From assembly GCA_028691385.1 (NCBI GenBank), contig JAQUZL010000045.1, forward strand, positions 1-14,131: a stretch of 14,131 nucleotides of DNA, in the 5' to 3' direction. The translations under genes were made by a program, and so were the position numbers. Shown here one piece after another: positions 1-7,385 of this stretch (position 1 is the stretch's first letter; every line of letters starts with the position of its first letter). The stretch is from Oscillospiraceae bacterium. GTDB lineage: Bacteria > Bacillota > Clostridia > Oscillospirales > Oscillospiraceae. The notes below the pieces were generated by a model, which was not told the origin of the DNA, made no database searches, and worked only from the letters and a program-made list of their open reading frames with translations.

Positions 1-1216
1 TAGGCGGCTGCCCGTCGGCGATACACGCGCGCGTAACGGTGACGCTTTGGATGGTCGGATCTGACGGAATATCATACATGATGCTCTGCATAATCCGTTC
101 CAAAACCGCGCGCAGACCTCTTGCACCGATCTGGCGGTCAAGCGCCTGCTGCGCAATGGCCTCCAAAGCGTCCGGTTCAAAGGACAGCCCAACACCATCA
201 TACTCCAGAAGCTTCACGTACTGCTTGCAGAGCGCATTATTCGGCTCGGTCAAAATCCGAACCAAATCCTCCTTGGTCAGGCTGTTCAGGGATGTGATGA
301 CCGGCAGGCGGCCCACAAGCTCCGGAATGATACCGAACTTCAGAAGATCGTGCGGCTCGACCTTTTGGAACAGTGAGCCGACGTCACGCTTGGATTTGCT
401 TGCAACGGTAGAACCAAATCCAATGGAAGCGCAGTCCTGACGCGCTTCAATGATCTTATCCAGACCGTCGAACGCGCCGCCGCAAATAAAGAGGATATTG
501 GTCGTATCAATTTTAATAAACTCCTGCTGGGGATGCTTGCGACCGCCCTGCGGCGGAACGTTGGCAACCGTTCCCTCGAGAATTTTCAGCAGTGCCTGCT
601 GCACGCCCTCGCCAGAAACATCGCGTGTGATGGATACGTTTTCGCTCTTCCGGGCAATCTTGTCCATCTCGTCAATGTAAATGATGCCGTGTTCGGCACG
701 CTCCACATCAAAATCTGCCGCCTGCAGCAGCCGCAGCAGAATATTTTCCACATCCTCGCCCACATAACCGGCTTCGGTCAAAGTGGTGGCATCCGCAATG
801 GCAAATGGGACATTCAGAATCCGCGCCAGCGTCTGCGCAAAGAGCGTCTTGCCGCTGCCGGTCGGGCCGATCAGCAGAATGTTGCTCTTTTGCAGCTCCA
901 CATTGGAGTTATCGCCAAAGTAAATGCGCTTATAATGGTTGTATACCGCAACGGACAGCGCAATTTTTGCCGCATCCTGTCCCACGATATATTGATCCAT
1001 ATAGGTTTTGATTTCCTTTGGCGTCGGCAGGCTGTCTGGCTGGCCGAGCTGGTCGGGATGATTCTCGACACCCATTTCATCGTGAAGGATGCTGATGCAC
1101 AATTCCACGCATTCATTGCAAATATAGGCATTTGGCCCGGCAATGATCCGCTTCACCTGCGAGTGATGCTTTCCGCAGAAAGAACAGCGGAGATTTTTTT
1201 CATCCTGTTTTGGCAT
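1..1216 (-). CDS. clpX: ATP-dependent Clp protease ATP-binding subunit ClpX (3' end cut by window edge)
   Basis: AAA+ unfoldase that recognises substrates, unfolds them with ATP and threads them into ClpP in the cytoplasm. The frame runs from ATG at 1214-1216 to the window edge with no stop, giving 405 codons; ClpX proteins are usually about 415-430 residues, so only the extreme C-terminus is missing. Visible marks in order: N-terminal zinc-binding cysteines C11, C14, C33, C36; Walker A GPTGSGKT at 117-124; pore loop GYVG at 150-153; Walker B with IDEMDK at 181-186; RKH loop at 226-228; IGF loop (ClpP docking) at 265-267; sensor-2 GAR at 364-366. A GGGAGGTG ribosome binding site precedes the start, and the gene lies 25 bp downstream of clpP, so co-transcription is likely. 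Identification is essentially certain; nothing looks broken. Confidence 0.97.
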   Translation of the reverse strand, partial: MPKQDEKNLRCSFCGKHHSQVKRIIAGPNAYICNECVELCISILHDEMGVENHPDQLGQPDSLPTPKEIKTYMDQYIVGQDAAKIALSVAVYNHYKRIYFGDNSNVELQKSNILLIGPTGSGKTLFAQTLARILNVPFAIADATTLTEAGYVGEDVENILLRLLQAADFDVERAEHGIIYIDEMDKIARKSENVSITRDVSGEGVQQALLKILEGTVANVPPQGGRKHPQQEFIKIDTTNILFICGGAFDGLDKIIEARQDCASIGFGSTVASKSKRDVGSLFQKVEPHDLLKFGIIPELVGRLPVITSLNSLTKEDLVRILTEPNNALCKQYVKLLEYDGVGLSFEPDALEAIAQQALDRQIGARGLRAVLERIMQSIMYDIPSDPTIQSVTVTRACIADGQPP

Positions 1217-1241
1217 TGTGCCTGTCACCTCCCGGTGCAAT

Positions 1242-1823
1242 TTATCGCTTGTAAATCACCTGATCGATCAGGCCATAGGCCTTTGCTTCTTCCGCCGTGA
1301 TCCAATGGTCGCGCTCGGTATCGAGCTTAATCTGTTCCACCGGTTTGCCGGTGTTTTCAGAAAGAATTCGATTCAAGCGTTCCTTGATTTTCAGATAGTG
1401 CTCCAGATCAATCTCCATATCGGTGACCTTGCCCTGCGTGCCTGCAGACGGCTGATGAATCATCACCTCTGCGTTGGGCAGCGCAATGCGCTTACCCTTT
1501 GCGCCGGAGGACAGCAGGAACGCGCCCATGCTGGCCGCCATACCGATGCAAATCGTGGACACATCGCACTTGATATACTGCATGGTGTCATAGATTGCAA
1601 GGCCTGCCGACACAGAGCCGCCTGGGGAATTGATATAAAACTGAATGTCCTTGTCCGGGTCCTGCGCCTCCAGATACAGCATCTGTGCGACAATCAGGCT
1701 GGCCGTGGTATCATTCACTTCTTCTGAGAGCATGATAATGCGGTCGTTGAGCAGGCGCGAAAAAATATCGTACGACCGCTCGCCGCGGCTCGTCTGCTCC
1801 ACAACATAAGGTACTAAACTCAT
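1242..1823 (-). CDS. clpP: ATP-dependent Clp protease proteolytic subunit ClpP
   Basis: Serine peptidase that forms the double heptameric chamber of ClpXP and related Clp proteases in the cytoplasm. The 193-residue protein has the normal family length. The catalytic serine lies in MAASMGA (S98), the histidine in MIHQPSAG (H123), and the aspartate is D172 in TERDHW; NSPGGSVSAG at 65-74 is the conserved strand/loop of the active site. The start ATG at 1821-1823 is preceded by AAAGGAGA at good spacing. It follows tig by 50 bp and precedes clpX by 25 bp, a conserved order in Firmicutes. I saw no CtsR-type (GGTCAAA tandem) or CIRCE operator before it or before tig. The mature N-terminus may be shortened by self-cleavage, which is known in the family but not visible here. 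Confidence 0.97.
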   Translation of the reverse strand: MSLVPYVVEQTSRGERSYDIFSRLLNDRIIMLSEEVNDTTASLIVAQMLYLEAQDPDKDIQFYINSPGGSVSAGLAIYDTMQYIKCDVSTICIGMAASMGAFLLSSGAKGKRIALPNAEVMIHQPSAGTQGKVTDMEIDLEHYLKIKERLNRILSENTGKPVEQIKLDTERDHWITAEEAKAYGLIDQVIYKR

Positions 1824-1873
1824 ACTATGATCTCCTTTCCGGGCTGAAACATTCTACCCAGCGGTCAGGAAAA

Positions 1874-3208
1874 TTATTCTTCCGTCGGTGCAGTTTCCGT
1901 TTCTGCCGTATCGTCAGTCTTTTCCGCCTTGGCCGGCTTGACCGCCTTGGCATTGGCTGCGACAAAATCGCCGGCCTTGACAATGACCAGATCCTTTTTC
2001 AAATCCTCTGCGTTTACAAACTGCTGAATATTTTCAACCGGCATGCCGTAGTCCTTGGACATCTTCTCGTACTGCTCGTTCAGCTCGTCCTCGCCAACCT
2101 CCAGCTTTTCCGCTTCCACGATGGCTTCGAGCATGATGTGCATGCGAACCTCCGCCTCGGCGGACGGACGCAGGCTGGTACGCAGCGCCTGCACGTTGGT
2201 ACCCATCTTCTGGGCATACTCCTCGAGGGTGGAACCGCTCATGCGGATCTGGTTCTCATACTGCTGCAGGGTCTGGTCGATCTGCATCTCCACCATGGAG
2301 GCCGGAACCTCGCAGGTCATGTTCTCGACAGCCTTGGTAAGCGCGGCGTCACGCAGTTCAGCCTCAGCGTCCTTCTTGCGTGCTTCCAGCTTCTTGGCCT
2401 TCAGATCGTCCTTCAGCTCTTTGAGCGTGTCAAACTCGGAAACGTCCTTGGCAAACTCATCGTCCATTTTGGGGGTCAGGGTTTCCTTGACCTCGTGCAC
2501 CTTGCACTGGAACACCACCGGATGGCCGGCCAGCTCCTTGGCATGGTAATCCGCCGGGAAGGTAATCTCGACATTTTTTTCATCGTCAGCCTTGACGCCG
2601 ACAAGCGCCTCTTCAAAGCCCGGGATAAAGGTGCCGGAGCCAAGCTTCAGCGTGAAGTTCTCAGCCGAGCCGCCCTCAAAGGCAACGCCGTTGTCCAGGC
2701 CGACATAATCGATGACCACAGAGTCGCCGTTCTTTGCCGCACGGTCGACGGTCTGAATGCGCGCATTGCGCTCAGCAAGACCCTTCAGCTCTTCGTTGAC
2801 GTCCGCAGCGGTGACCTTAACTTCTTTCTTTTCGACCTCGACGCCCTTGTACTGTCCCAGGGTCACCTCCGGATACAGATCGGTTTCGATGGTCAGGGTG
2901 AGCATGCCGTCGTCCACATTGACGTCCGTCACAGACGGACGGCCAACCGGGCGCAGTTCTGCGCCTTTCGTAGCCTCTTCAAAGACATCCGGGAACAAAT
3001 CGTTAATTGCATCATCATAGAACACAGATGCGCCGTACATACCCTCAATGATCTTACGCGGAGCTTTGCCCTTGCGGAAACCGGGGACCATAATCTGGCC
3101 TCTGTTCTTGCGATATGCTTTGTCCACTGCGGCCTGAAAGCGCTCGCGCTCGATCTCAACGACCAGCTTTGCGCTGCCGTTCTCTTTTTCGATATTCTTT
3201 ACGTTCAT
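1874..3208 (-). CDS. tig: Trigger factor (ribosome-bound chaperone/peptidyl-prolyl isomerase)
   Basis: Chaperone that docks at the ribosomal exit tunnel and protects emerging chains. The protein has 444 residues, in the usual range. The N-terminal ribosome-binding domain has the signature GFRKGKAP at 43-50 (FRK corresponds to the L23/L29 contact). An FKBP-like PPIase domain spans about 150-245 (starting GDSVVIDYVG, including GSGTFIPGFE). A helical C-terminal chaperone domain spans about 250-420, followed by a disordered Ala/Lys/Glu/Thr-rich tail of about 25 residues that is probably not part of the fold. The start ATG (3206-3208) sits behind an AGGAGG site at 3216-3221. It is the first gene of the tig-clpP-clpX group, with its own candidate promoter upstream. 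Confidence 0.97.
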   Translation of the reverse strand: MNVKNIEKENGSAKLVVEIERERFQAAVDKAYRKNRGQIMVPGFRKGKAPRKIIEGMYGASVFYDDAINDLFPDVFEEATKGAELRPVGRPSVTDVNVDDGMLTLTIETDLYPEVTLGQYKGVEVEKKEVKVTAADVNEELKGLAERNARIQTVDRAAKNGDSVVIDYVGLDNGVAFEGGSAENFTLKLGSGTFIPGFEEALVGVKADDEKNVEITFPADYHAKELAGHPVVFQCKVHEVKETLTPKMDDEFAKDVSEFDTLKELKDDLKAKKLEARKKDAEAELRDAALTKAVENMTCEVPASMVEMQIDQTLQQYENQIRMSGSTLEEYAQKMGTNVQALRTSLRPSAEAEVRMHIMLEAIVEAEKLEVGEDELNEQYEKMSKDYGMPVENIQQFVNAEDLKKDLVIVKAGDFVAANAKAVKPAKAEKTDDTAETETAPTEE

Positions 3209-3225
3209 GGTATTTCCTCCTGTAC

Positions 3226-3248
3226 AACGGGCGGAAATGCCCGCCGTT
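3226..3248 (-). promoter_or_regulatory. 5'-UTR hairpin immediately upstream of the tig ribosome binding site
   Basis: The two arms AACGGGCGG (3226-3234) and CCGCCGTT (3241-3248) pair over 8 bp with one bulged G and a 6-base loop. The hairpin ends 4 bases before the AGGAGG of tig. No T-tract follows it on the minus strand, so it does not look like a terminator for the upstream phosphoesterase gene. Its position, between a candidate promoter and the ribosome binding site, fits a leader element that could affect translation or mRNA stability. A short alternative pairing (CGGGC/GCCCG) competes with it. The function is inferred. Confidence 0.4.
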
Positions 3249-3262
3249 TATTACAAAATTAG

Positions 3263-3291
3263 ATTCTACCTATTCTAGCAGCAAAGTGCAA
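3263..3291 (-). promoter_or_regulatory. Candidate sigma-A promoter for tig-clpP-clpX
   Basis: On the minus strand, TTGCAC (3286-3291) and TAGAAT (3263-3268) are spaced by 17 bp. The -10 matches TATAAT at five of six positions; the -35 is weak (three of six). A second TAGAAT at 3272-3277 is preceded by TGC, forming an extended -10 motif, and could serve instead. Either would give a leader of roughly 45-65 bases containing the tig hairpin. The 102-bp gap after a chain of overlapping genes is also where an internal promoter would be expected. Confidence 0.5.
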
Positions 3292-3305
3292 GTTTTTCTA
3301 CCTAT
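3264..3305. repeat. 10-bp direct repeat flanking the candidate tig promoter
   Basis: TTCTACCTAT occurs at 3264-3273 and again at 3296-3305, both in the same orientation and 32 bp apart start to start, close to three helical turns. One copy overlaps the candidate -10 and the other lies just upstream of the -35. This is the arrangement of a tandem operator, but no regulator can be named from the sequence. The match does not resemble CtsR or HrcA sites. It may be chance in an AT-rich gap. Confidence 0.4.
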
Positions 3306-3310
3306 ATTTT

Positions 3311-4012
3311 TTAATTTTTTGCCACAGGTAGGATTTTCACCGGATTAAAGTTTACATAATCCGCAGATGCCAGCTGATAATGGACGCCGCCGTGCAGGCC
3401 CTCCACCGCAAGGCGGTGGCTGCCACCGTGCAAATGGCCATAATAACAAGCTTTTACGTCATAGCGCTGCAGCAGCGCAATAATCTCCGGGCAGCGATAG
3501 CCCTGATAGATTGGCGGATAGTGCAAAAAGCAAAGCTTTGCCTTGTCCCCTGCCGCCTGCAGTGACACTTCCAGACGCATCAGTTCCCGGCGAAACACCT
3601 TTTCATCATGCGTTCCCTTTTTATCCTCTTCAAAAAACCAGCCCCGCGTGCCGCAAATAGCACAGTCCTCATAAAAAAAGCAATTATTATGGAGCAGATG
3701 CAGGTCAGGAAACGCGTTTTCCCCACAAAAGCGGTCAAACTTCGCCACCGTGTTCCACCAGTAATCATGGTTGCCCTTGAGAATGATCTTTTTGCCGGGA
3801 ATATCAGAAATAAACTGAAAATCAGGCACTGCGGCCGGAAAATCCATCGCCCAGCTCACATCGCCCATCAGTACCGTCGTATCATCCTCGCCAATAACCG
3901 ACAGACCCTTGCGCAGCTTGTCCAGATAGCCGTTCCATGCGCCGCCGAATACATCCATCGGTTTATCGGAGCCAAGCGACAGATGCAGATCCCCGATGGC
4001 GTACAGTGCCAT
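3311..4012 (-). CDS. Calcineurin-like metallophosphoesterase
   Basis: Cytoplasmic metal-dependent phosphoesterase of unknown substrate, 233 residues. The full set of family motifs is visible: GDLH at 7-10 (D8, H10), GDVSW at 50-54 (D51), GNHD at 80-83 (N81, H82), FLHYPP at 162-167 (H164), and GHLHG at 192-196 (H193, H195). These residues bind the two-metal centre in the family. No signal peptide or membrane segment is seen, so a cytoplasmic location is likely. The start ATG overlaps the thrC stop by one base (TAATG), which indicates translational coupling; GGAGATG precedes the start. The subfamily cannot be assigned from sequence alone: candidates include nucleotide or phosphoprotein phosphatases. 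It ends 102 bp before tig. Confidence 0.9.
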   Translation of the reverse strand: MALYAIGDLHLSLGSDKPMDVFGGAWNGYLDKLRKGLSVIGEDDTTVLMGDVSWAMDFPAAVPDFQFISDIPGKKIILKGNHDYWWNTVAKFDRFCGENAFPDLHLLHNNCFFYEDCAICGTRGWFFEEDKKGTHDEKVFRRELMRLEVSLQAAGDKAKLCFLHYPPIYQGYRCPEIIALLQRYDVKACYYGHLHGGSHRLAVEGLHGGVHYQLASADYVNFNPVKILPVAKN

Positions 4013-5499
4013 TACCGCAGCATCTCCAATACGACATGCGGCATAGCCTCTTTTTCGGCAGTTTCGGTAAATCGCACCTGTTTGCCCTTCAAGCCGGCCA
4101 GCGGCGCAGGCGCAGCCTTTCCGGTCACCTTGGTCAGCTGATCAAGGATCGCGGTTCCCGCTTCCAGCTGCTCGACGCCAAGCGCATGGAGCACATTGCT
4201 GCAAAACTTAAAGGGACTTGCCGTCGAGGCAACCACGGTTCGTGTATTGTCGCCGGAAACCGCGCGGTAATCTGCCAGTACGGCATAGGCAACGGCAGTA
4301 TGCGTGTCCATCAGATAGCCGGACTGCTGATAGGTGTCCGCAATGGTCTTGAGTGTTTTTTCATCATCGCAGAAGCCGGACGCAAATACCGACATGATCT
4401 TTTCTTTCAGCGCCGGACTGACCTCATAACGGCCGGTATCGGCGAGGCTTTGCATGTAGCCGCGCACCGCTTCATCCGAGCCGGAGAGCAAGTACAAAAG
4501 CCGCTCCAGATTGGAGGAGATCAGAATATCCATCGACGGGGACGCGGTGTTGTAAAACGGACGGTTTCGGTCATAAATGCCGGTTTTCAGAAAATCGGTC
4601 AGCACATTGTTTGCGTTGGACGCACAGATCAGCTTGCCCAGCGGCACGCCCATGCACTTGGCATAGTAGGCCGCCAAAATATTGCCAAAGTTGCCCGTCG
4701 GGACGCAAATATTGATGACGTCGCCGTTTTTGATTGTGCCCTGCTTCAGAAGGTCGCAGTAAGCGGAAACGTAGTAAACAATCTGCGGCAGCACACGACC
4801 CCAGTTGATGGAGTTGGCGGAGGACAGGAAATAGCCGTTCTGCTCCAGCTGCGCACGAAGCTGCGCATCGGAGAAAATCTGCTTGACGCCTGACTGGGCA
4901 TCATCAAAATTGCCGACGACCGAGCAAACGCCGACGTTTTCACCGGCCTGCGTGGCCATTTGCAGCTTCTGAATATCGGAAACGCCATCCTTGGGATAGA
5001 ATACCAGAATTTTGGTTTTCGGCACATCGCAAAAGCCCTCCAGCGCTGCCTTGCCGGTATCACCGGAGGTGGCCACCAGAATGCAGACCGTCTTTTCCTC
5101 GCCGGTCTTGGTGAGCGACGCCGTCAAAAGGTACGGAAGCGTTTGCAGCGCCATATCCTTAAATGCGCTGGTTGGCCCATGCCACAGCTCCATGATATGG
5201 GTCTTTTCGTCCATTTTCACCAGCGGCGCCACGTCACTGTGATCGAATTTGCCGGGCGACTGATACGCTTTTTGCGCAAAACCGGCAAGCTCTTCCTCAG
5301 AAAATTCGTCCAAAAACAACTTCATCACCGCAACCGCGCGCTGCTGATAATTCATCTTTGACAGCTGCTCCAGCTGCGCAGGCGAGAGATTCGGAATCTG
5401 TTCCGGCAGGAACAGGCCGCCGTCACGGCTGAGACCCATCACAATGGCCTCGGACGCCTGCAGGTGCAGCGCGCTGTTTCTTGTACTTACATATCGCAT
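4012..5499 (-). CDS. thrC: Threonine synthase
   Basis: PLP enzyme that converts O-phosphohomoserine to threonine, the last step of threonine biosynthesis. The length of 495 residues fits the long form of the family. The cofactor lysine is K114 in HGPTSAFKD; ATSGDTGKAAL at 143-153, SSANSINWGR at 226-235 and PTGNFGNILAA at 267-277 are the expected substrate- and phosphate-binding segments. The start ATG (5497-5499) lies 13 bp inside the end of the dipeptidase gene, with GAGGG upstream. No other threonine or homoserine pathway gene is visible nearby, so the gene appears to be carried within a housekeeping operon. No leader peptide or riboswitch lies before it, so dedicated attenuation is unlikely. 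Confidence 0.96.
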   Translation of the reverse strand: MRYVSTRNSALHLQASEAIVMGLSRDGGLFLPEQIPNLSPAQLEQLSKMNYQQRAVAVMKLFLDEFSEEELAGFAQKAYQSPGKFDHSDVAPLVKMDEKTHIMELWHGPTSAFKDMALQTLPYLLTASLTKTGEEKTVCILVATSGDTGKAALEGFCDVPKTKILVFYPKDGVSDIQKLQMATQAGENVGVCSVVGNFDDAQSGVKQIFSDAQLRAQLEQNGYFLSSANSINWGRVLPQIVYYVSAYCDLLKQGTIKNGDVINICVPTGNFGNILAAYYAKCMGVPLGKLICASNANNVLTDFLKTGIYDRNRPFYNTASPSMDILISSNLERLLYLLSGSDEAVRGYMQSLADTGRYEVSPALKEKIMSVFASGFCDDEKTLKTIADTYQQSGYLMDTHTAVAYAVLADYRAVSGDNTRTVVASTASPFKFCSNVLHALGVEQLEAGTAILDQLTKVTGKAAPAPLAGLKGKQVRFTETAEKEAMPHVVLEMLR

Positions 5500-6428
5500 G
5501 AAATCACAACCCTCATCAGATTTTTATAATAGACTTTCTCAAGCACAGGCTCTGTAAAGCCGGCTTGCAGCAAAAATTCATACAAGCATTGATAGTCCGC
5601 CACGGTGGAAAATCCCGCCGGCAAACAGTTATCGCACCCGTCCAAATCGCCGCCAAGGCAAACGTGATCCTCGCCGCCCAGCGCCAGAAAATGATCCAGA
5701 TGCCGCGCCACATCGGAAAAGGTCGCTTGCCCATCCGTCAAAAACGCGCGATAGAGATTGAGTCCGGCAAAACCGCCGCTGCGGCAAATCTCACGAAACT
5801 GTTCGTCGGTCAGGTTTCTGGAATGGGCGCAGCACGCGCGCGCATTGGAGTGACTTGCCACAATGGGGGCGTTGGAAACGCCGCAGAGCTCCCAAAACGC
5901 GCGCTCTGACAGGTGACTGGTATCCACTAAAATGCCAAGCGTCTGGGCGCGCCGAACAAATTCTACCCCGCGCCGCGTTAACCCCTCGCCGGTGATGTGA
6001 GAACCTGCCAGTTCGTTTGCCGCGTTCCATGTGAGCGTGGTCATCCGCACGCCCATCCGGCGCGCTTGTTCCAACCGTCCCGGATCGCAGGCAATGCCGC
6101 CGGCGCCCTCTATGGAGAGCATCGCCGCAATTTTTCCGCCCTGCATGGCGCGTTCCGCCGCTTTTCCGGAATCGCACAGCTGCACCAGGTCCTCGTTCTC
6201 CCCGATCTCGCGCAAAAAGTTTTGGTACATTTGGTCAAAGCACACCGTCTGTGGCACCAAAAGGTTGGGCTGCTCCGCCCAAAGCGCAAAAAATTGCAGG
6301 TAATCGGACAGCATTTTCCCCTGTGTCAGCGAAACATTTGCCGCGTTTTCGCGCATTGGCAAATGCTCCAGCAGCATGCGGGCGGCAAGATCGCAGTGCG
6401 CGTCGGCGACGGGCGGTTTCTTTGTCAT
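5487..6428 (-). CDS. Membrane dipeptidase family (peptidase M19) protein
   Basis: Zinc-dependent dipeptidase of the renal dipeptidase type, 313 residues. The metal-binding pattern is present: HxD at H11/D13 (DAHCD), bridging E107 in SIEGAGG, H172 in DTSHLSE, H193 in SHSNAR, and the late aspartates D261/D263 in GGDLDG. LTWNAANE at 132-139 is also typical. No signal peptide or transmembrane segment is present despite the family name, so a cytoplasmic enzyme acting on imported dipeptides is the likely role; substrate specificity is not readable. Its ATG overlaps the yraN stop as ATGA, with GGAGG about 10 bases upstream, and its 3' end overlaps thrC by 13 bp. Confidence 0.92.
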   Translation of the reverse strand: MTKKPPVADAHCDLAARMLLEHLPMRENAANVSLTQGKMLSDYLQFFALWAEQPNLLVPQTVCFDQMYQNFLREIGENEDLVQLCDSGKAAERAMQGGKIAAMLSIEGAGGIACDPGRLEQARRMGVRMTTLTWNAANELAGSHITGEGLTRRGVEFVRRAQTLGILVDTSHLSERAFWELCGVSNAPIVASHSNARACCAHSRNLTDEQFREICRSGGFAGLNLYRAFLTDGQATFSDVARHLDHFLALGGEDHVCLGGDLDGCDNCLPAGFSTVADYQCLYEFLLQAGFTEPVLEKVYYKNLMRVVISCDM

Positions 6429-6790
6429 TGAAACGCATCCTCCAAATGCACAATCTGTGGGCAGATGGTCTGCGTCCCATCGGGCGCATAGACCTCGATG
6501 ACGTCAAAGCGTGGCTGTAGCTGCGTTTCGTGGGCTGCCAGATATAGCTCCGCCGTAATGCGGATTCTGTCCTGCTTTCTGTGATCGACATATTCCCGCG
6601 CGTGGACAAATTGACAATTTTTTCGCAGCTTGACCTCCACAAAAACAAGGTGGCTCCTGCTTCTGGCGATTAAATCAATCTCGCCAAAGCGCGTGGTATA
6701 GCCCGCGTCGAGAATGGTATAGCCCTTTTTCCGAAGATACTTGGCCGCCTCGGCTTCCCCCCAGCGGCCAACCAACCTATGATTTTCCAT
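6425..6790 (-). CDS. yraN: YraN family (UPF0102) endonuclease-like protein
   Basis: Small protein of 121 residues, the usual size for UPF0102. The restriction-endonuclease-like core is visible as GEIDLIA at 36-42 (E37, D39) followed by VFVEVK at 49-54 (E52, K54). In this fold these would be the metal-binding and catalytic residues. The N-terminus GRWGEAEAAKYLRKKGY is typical. The biological role of YraN is poorly defined in bacteria. Its neighbour rnhB, with which it overlaps by 14 bp, is a recurrent partner and suggests nucleic-acid maintenance. Only a weak ribosome binding site (GAAGAAG) precedes the start, so expression probably depends on coupling to rnhB translation. Confidence 0.9.
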   Translation of the reverse strand: MENHRLVGRWGEAEAAKYLRKKGYTILDAGYTTRFGEIDLIARSRSHLVFVEVKLRKNCQFVHAREYVDHRKQDRIRITAELYLAAHETQLQPRFDVIEVYAPDGTQTICPQIVHLEDAFQ

Positions 6791-7385
6791 AGAACTTCTT
6801 CAAAAAGCTTCTGCGATGAATGGGGCACATTCCGTATTCCGCAATGGCGGCATAGTGCCGCTTTGTGCCGTAACCCTTATGCACCTCGAAGCCGTATTCC
6901 GGATAACGCAGCGCCATTTGCTCCATATAATCGTCCCGCGTCACCTTTGCTAAAATGGACGCGGCCGCGATATTGGCGCTCTTGCCGTCGCCGCCGATGA
7001 TTGTCTGCGTGGGAACGCCCAGCATGGGGTCGCGGTTGCCATCCACCAGCAGGACGCCCGGCTGCAGCCGGAGCTGCTCGAGCGCGCGGCGCATGGCAAG
7101 AAATGTTGCCTGCAAAATATTGATCTGGTCAATCTCCTGTTCGCTCGCAAAGCCGACGCCATAGGCAAGCGCCTGCTGCGCAATGAACGGAAACAGTTCC
7201 CTGCGGCGCTTGTCGGTCAGCTTTTTGGAATCGTTGAGCCCATCAATGGTCACGCCCTCCGGTAAAATGACCGCAGCCGCGCACACCGGTCCTGCCAGCG
7301 GGCCGCGTCCGGCCTCGTCAATCCCGCAGACATTAGCAATCCCCTGCGCCCAGTATTCCTGTTCAAATGAAAGAAGGTCTGTCAT
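6777..7385 (-). CDS. rnhB: Ribonuclease HII
   Basis: Endonuclease that cleaves RNA in RNA-DNA hybrids and incises at single ribonucleotides left in DNA. The protein has 202 residues, a normal length. The signature GIDEAGRGPLAGPV at 21-34 supplies D23 and E24; LLVDGN at 112-117 supplies D115; the AAASILAKVTRD block ends at D151. NDSKKL at 51-56 is also conserved. The C-terminal HKGYGTKRH segment matches the substrate-binding region. The start ATG overlaps the rbgA stop as ATGA and has GGAGGA upstream. It sits within the conserved rplS-lepB-rbgA-rnhB-yraN order. Confidence 0.97.
   Translation of the reverse strand: MTDLLSFEQEYWAQGIANVCGIDEAGRGPLAGPVCAAAVILPEGVTIDGLNDSKKLTDKRRRELFPFIAQQALAYGVGFASEQEIDQINILQATFLAMRRALEQLRLQPGVLLVDGNRDPMLGVPTQTIIGGDGKSANIAAASILAKVTRDDYMEQMALRYPEYGFEVHKGYGTKRHYAAIAEYGMCPIHRRSFLKKFYGKS

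Noticed and set aside
533..1300. 255-codon open frame on the plus strand opposite clpX
   Set aside because: It is antisense to a gene with all ClpX motifs; no ribosome binding site or domain supports it.
2138..3262. 374-codon open frame on the plus strand opposite tig
   Set aside because: It mirrors a well-supported trigger factor gene, its translation has no recognisable domain, and it arises from the low stop frequency of the GC-rich antisense frame.
3209..3310. CtsR or CIRCE operator upstream of tig-clpP-clpX
   Set aside because: No GGTCAAA tandem and no TTAGCACTC/GAGTGCTAA inverted repeat are present in this gap or before clpP.
3937..4893. 318-codon open frame on the plus strand opposite thrC and the phosphoesterase
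   Set aside because: It overlaps two certain genes across their junction and shows no family features.
5500..5560. Threonine attenuator or riboswitch before thrC
   Set aside because: The upstream sequence is the coding end of the dipeptidase gene; no terminator hairpin or Thr-rich leader peptide is seen.
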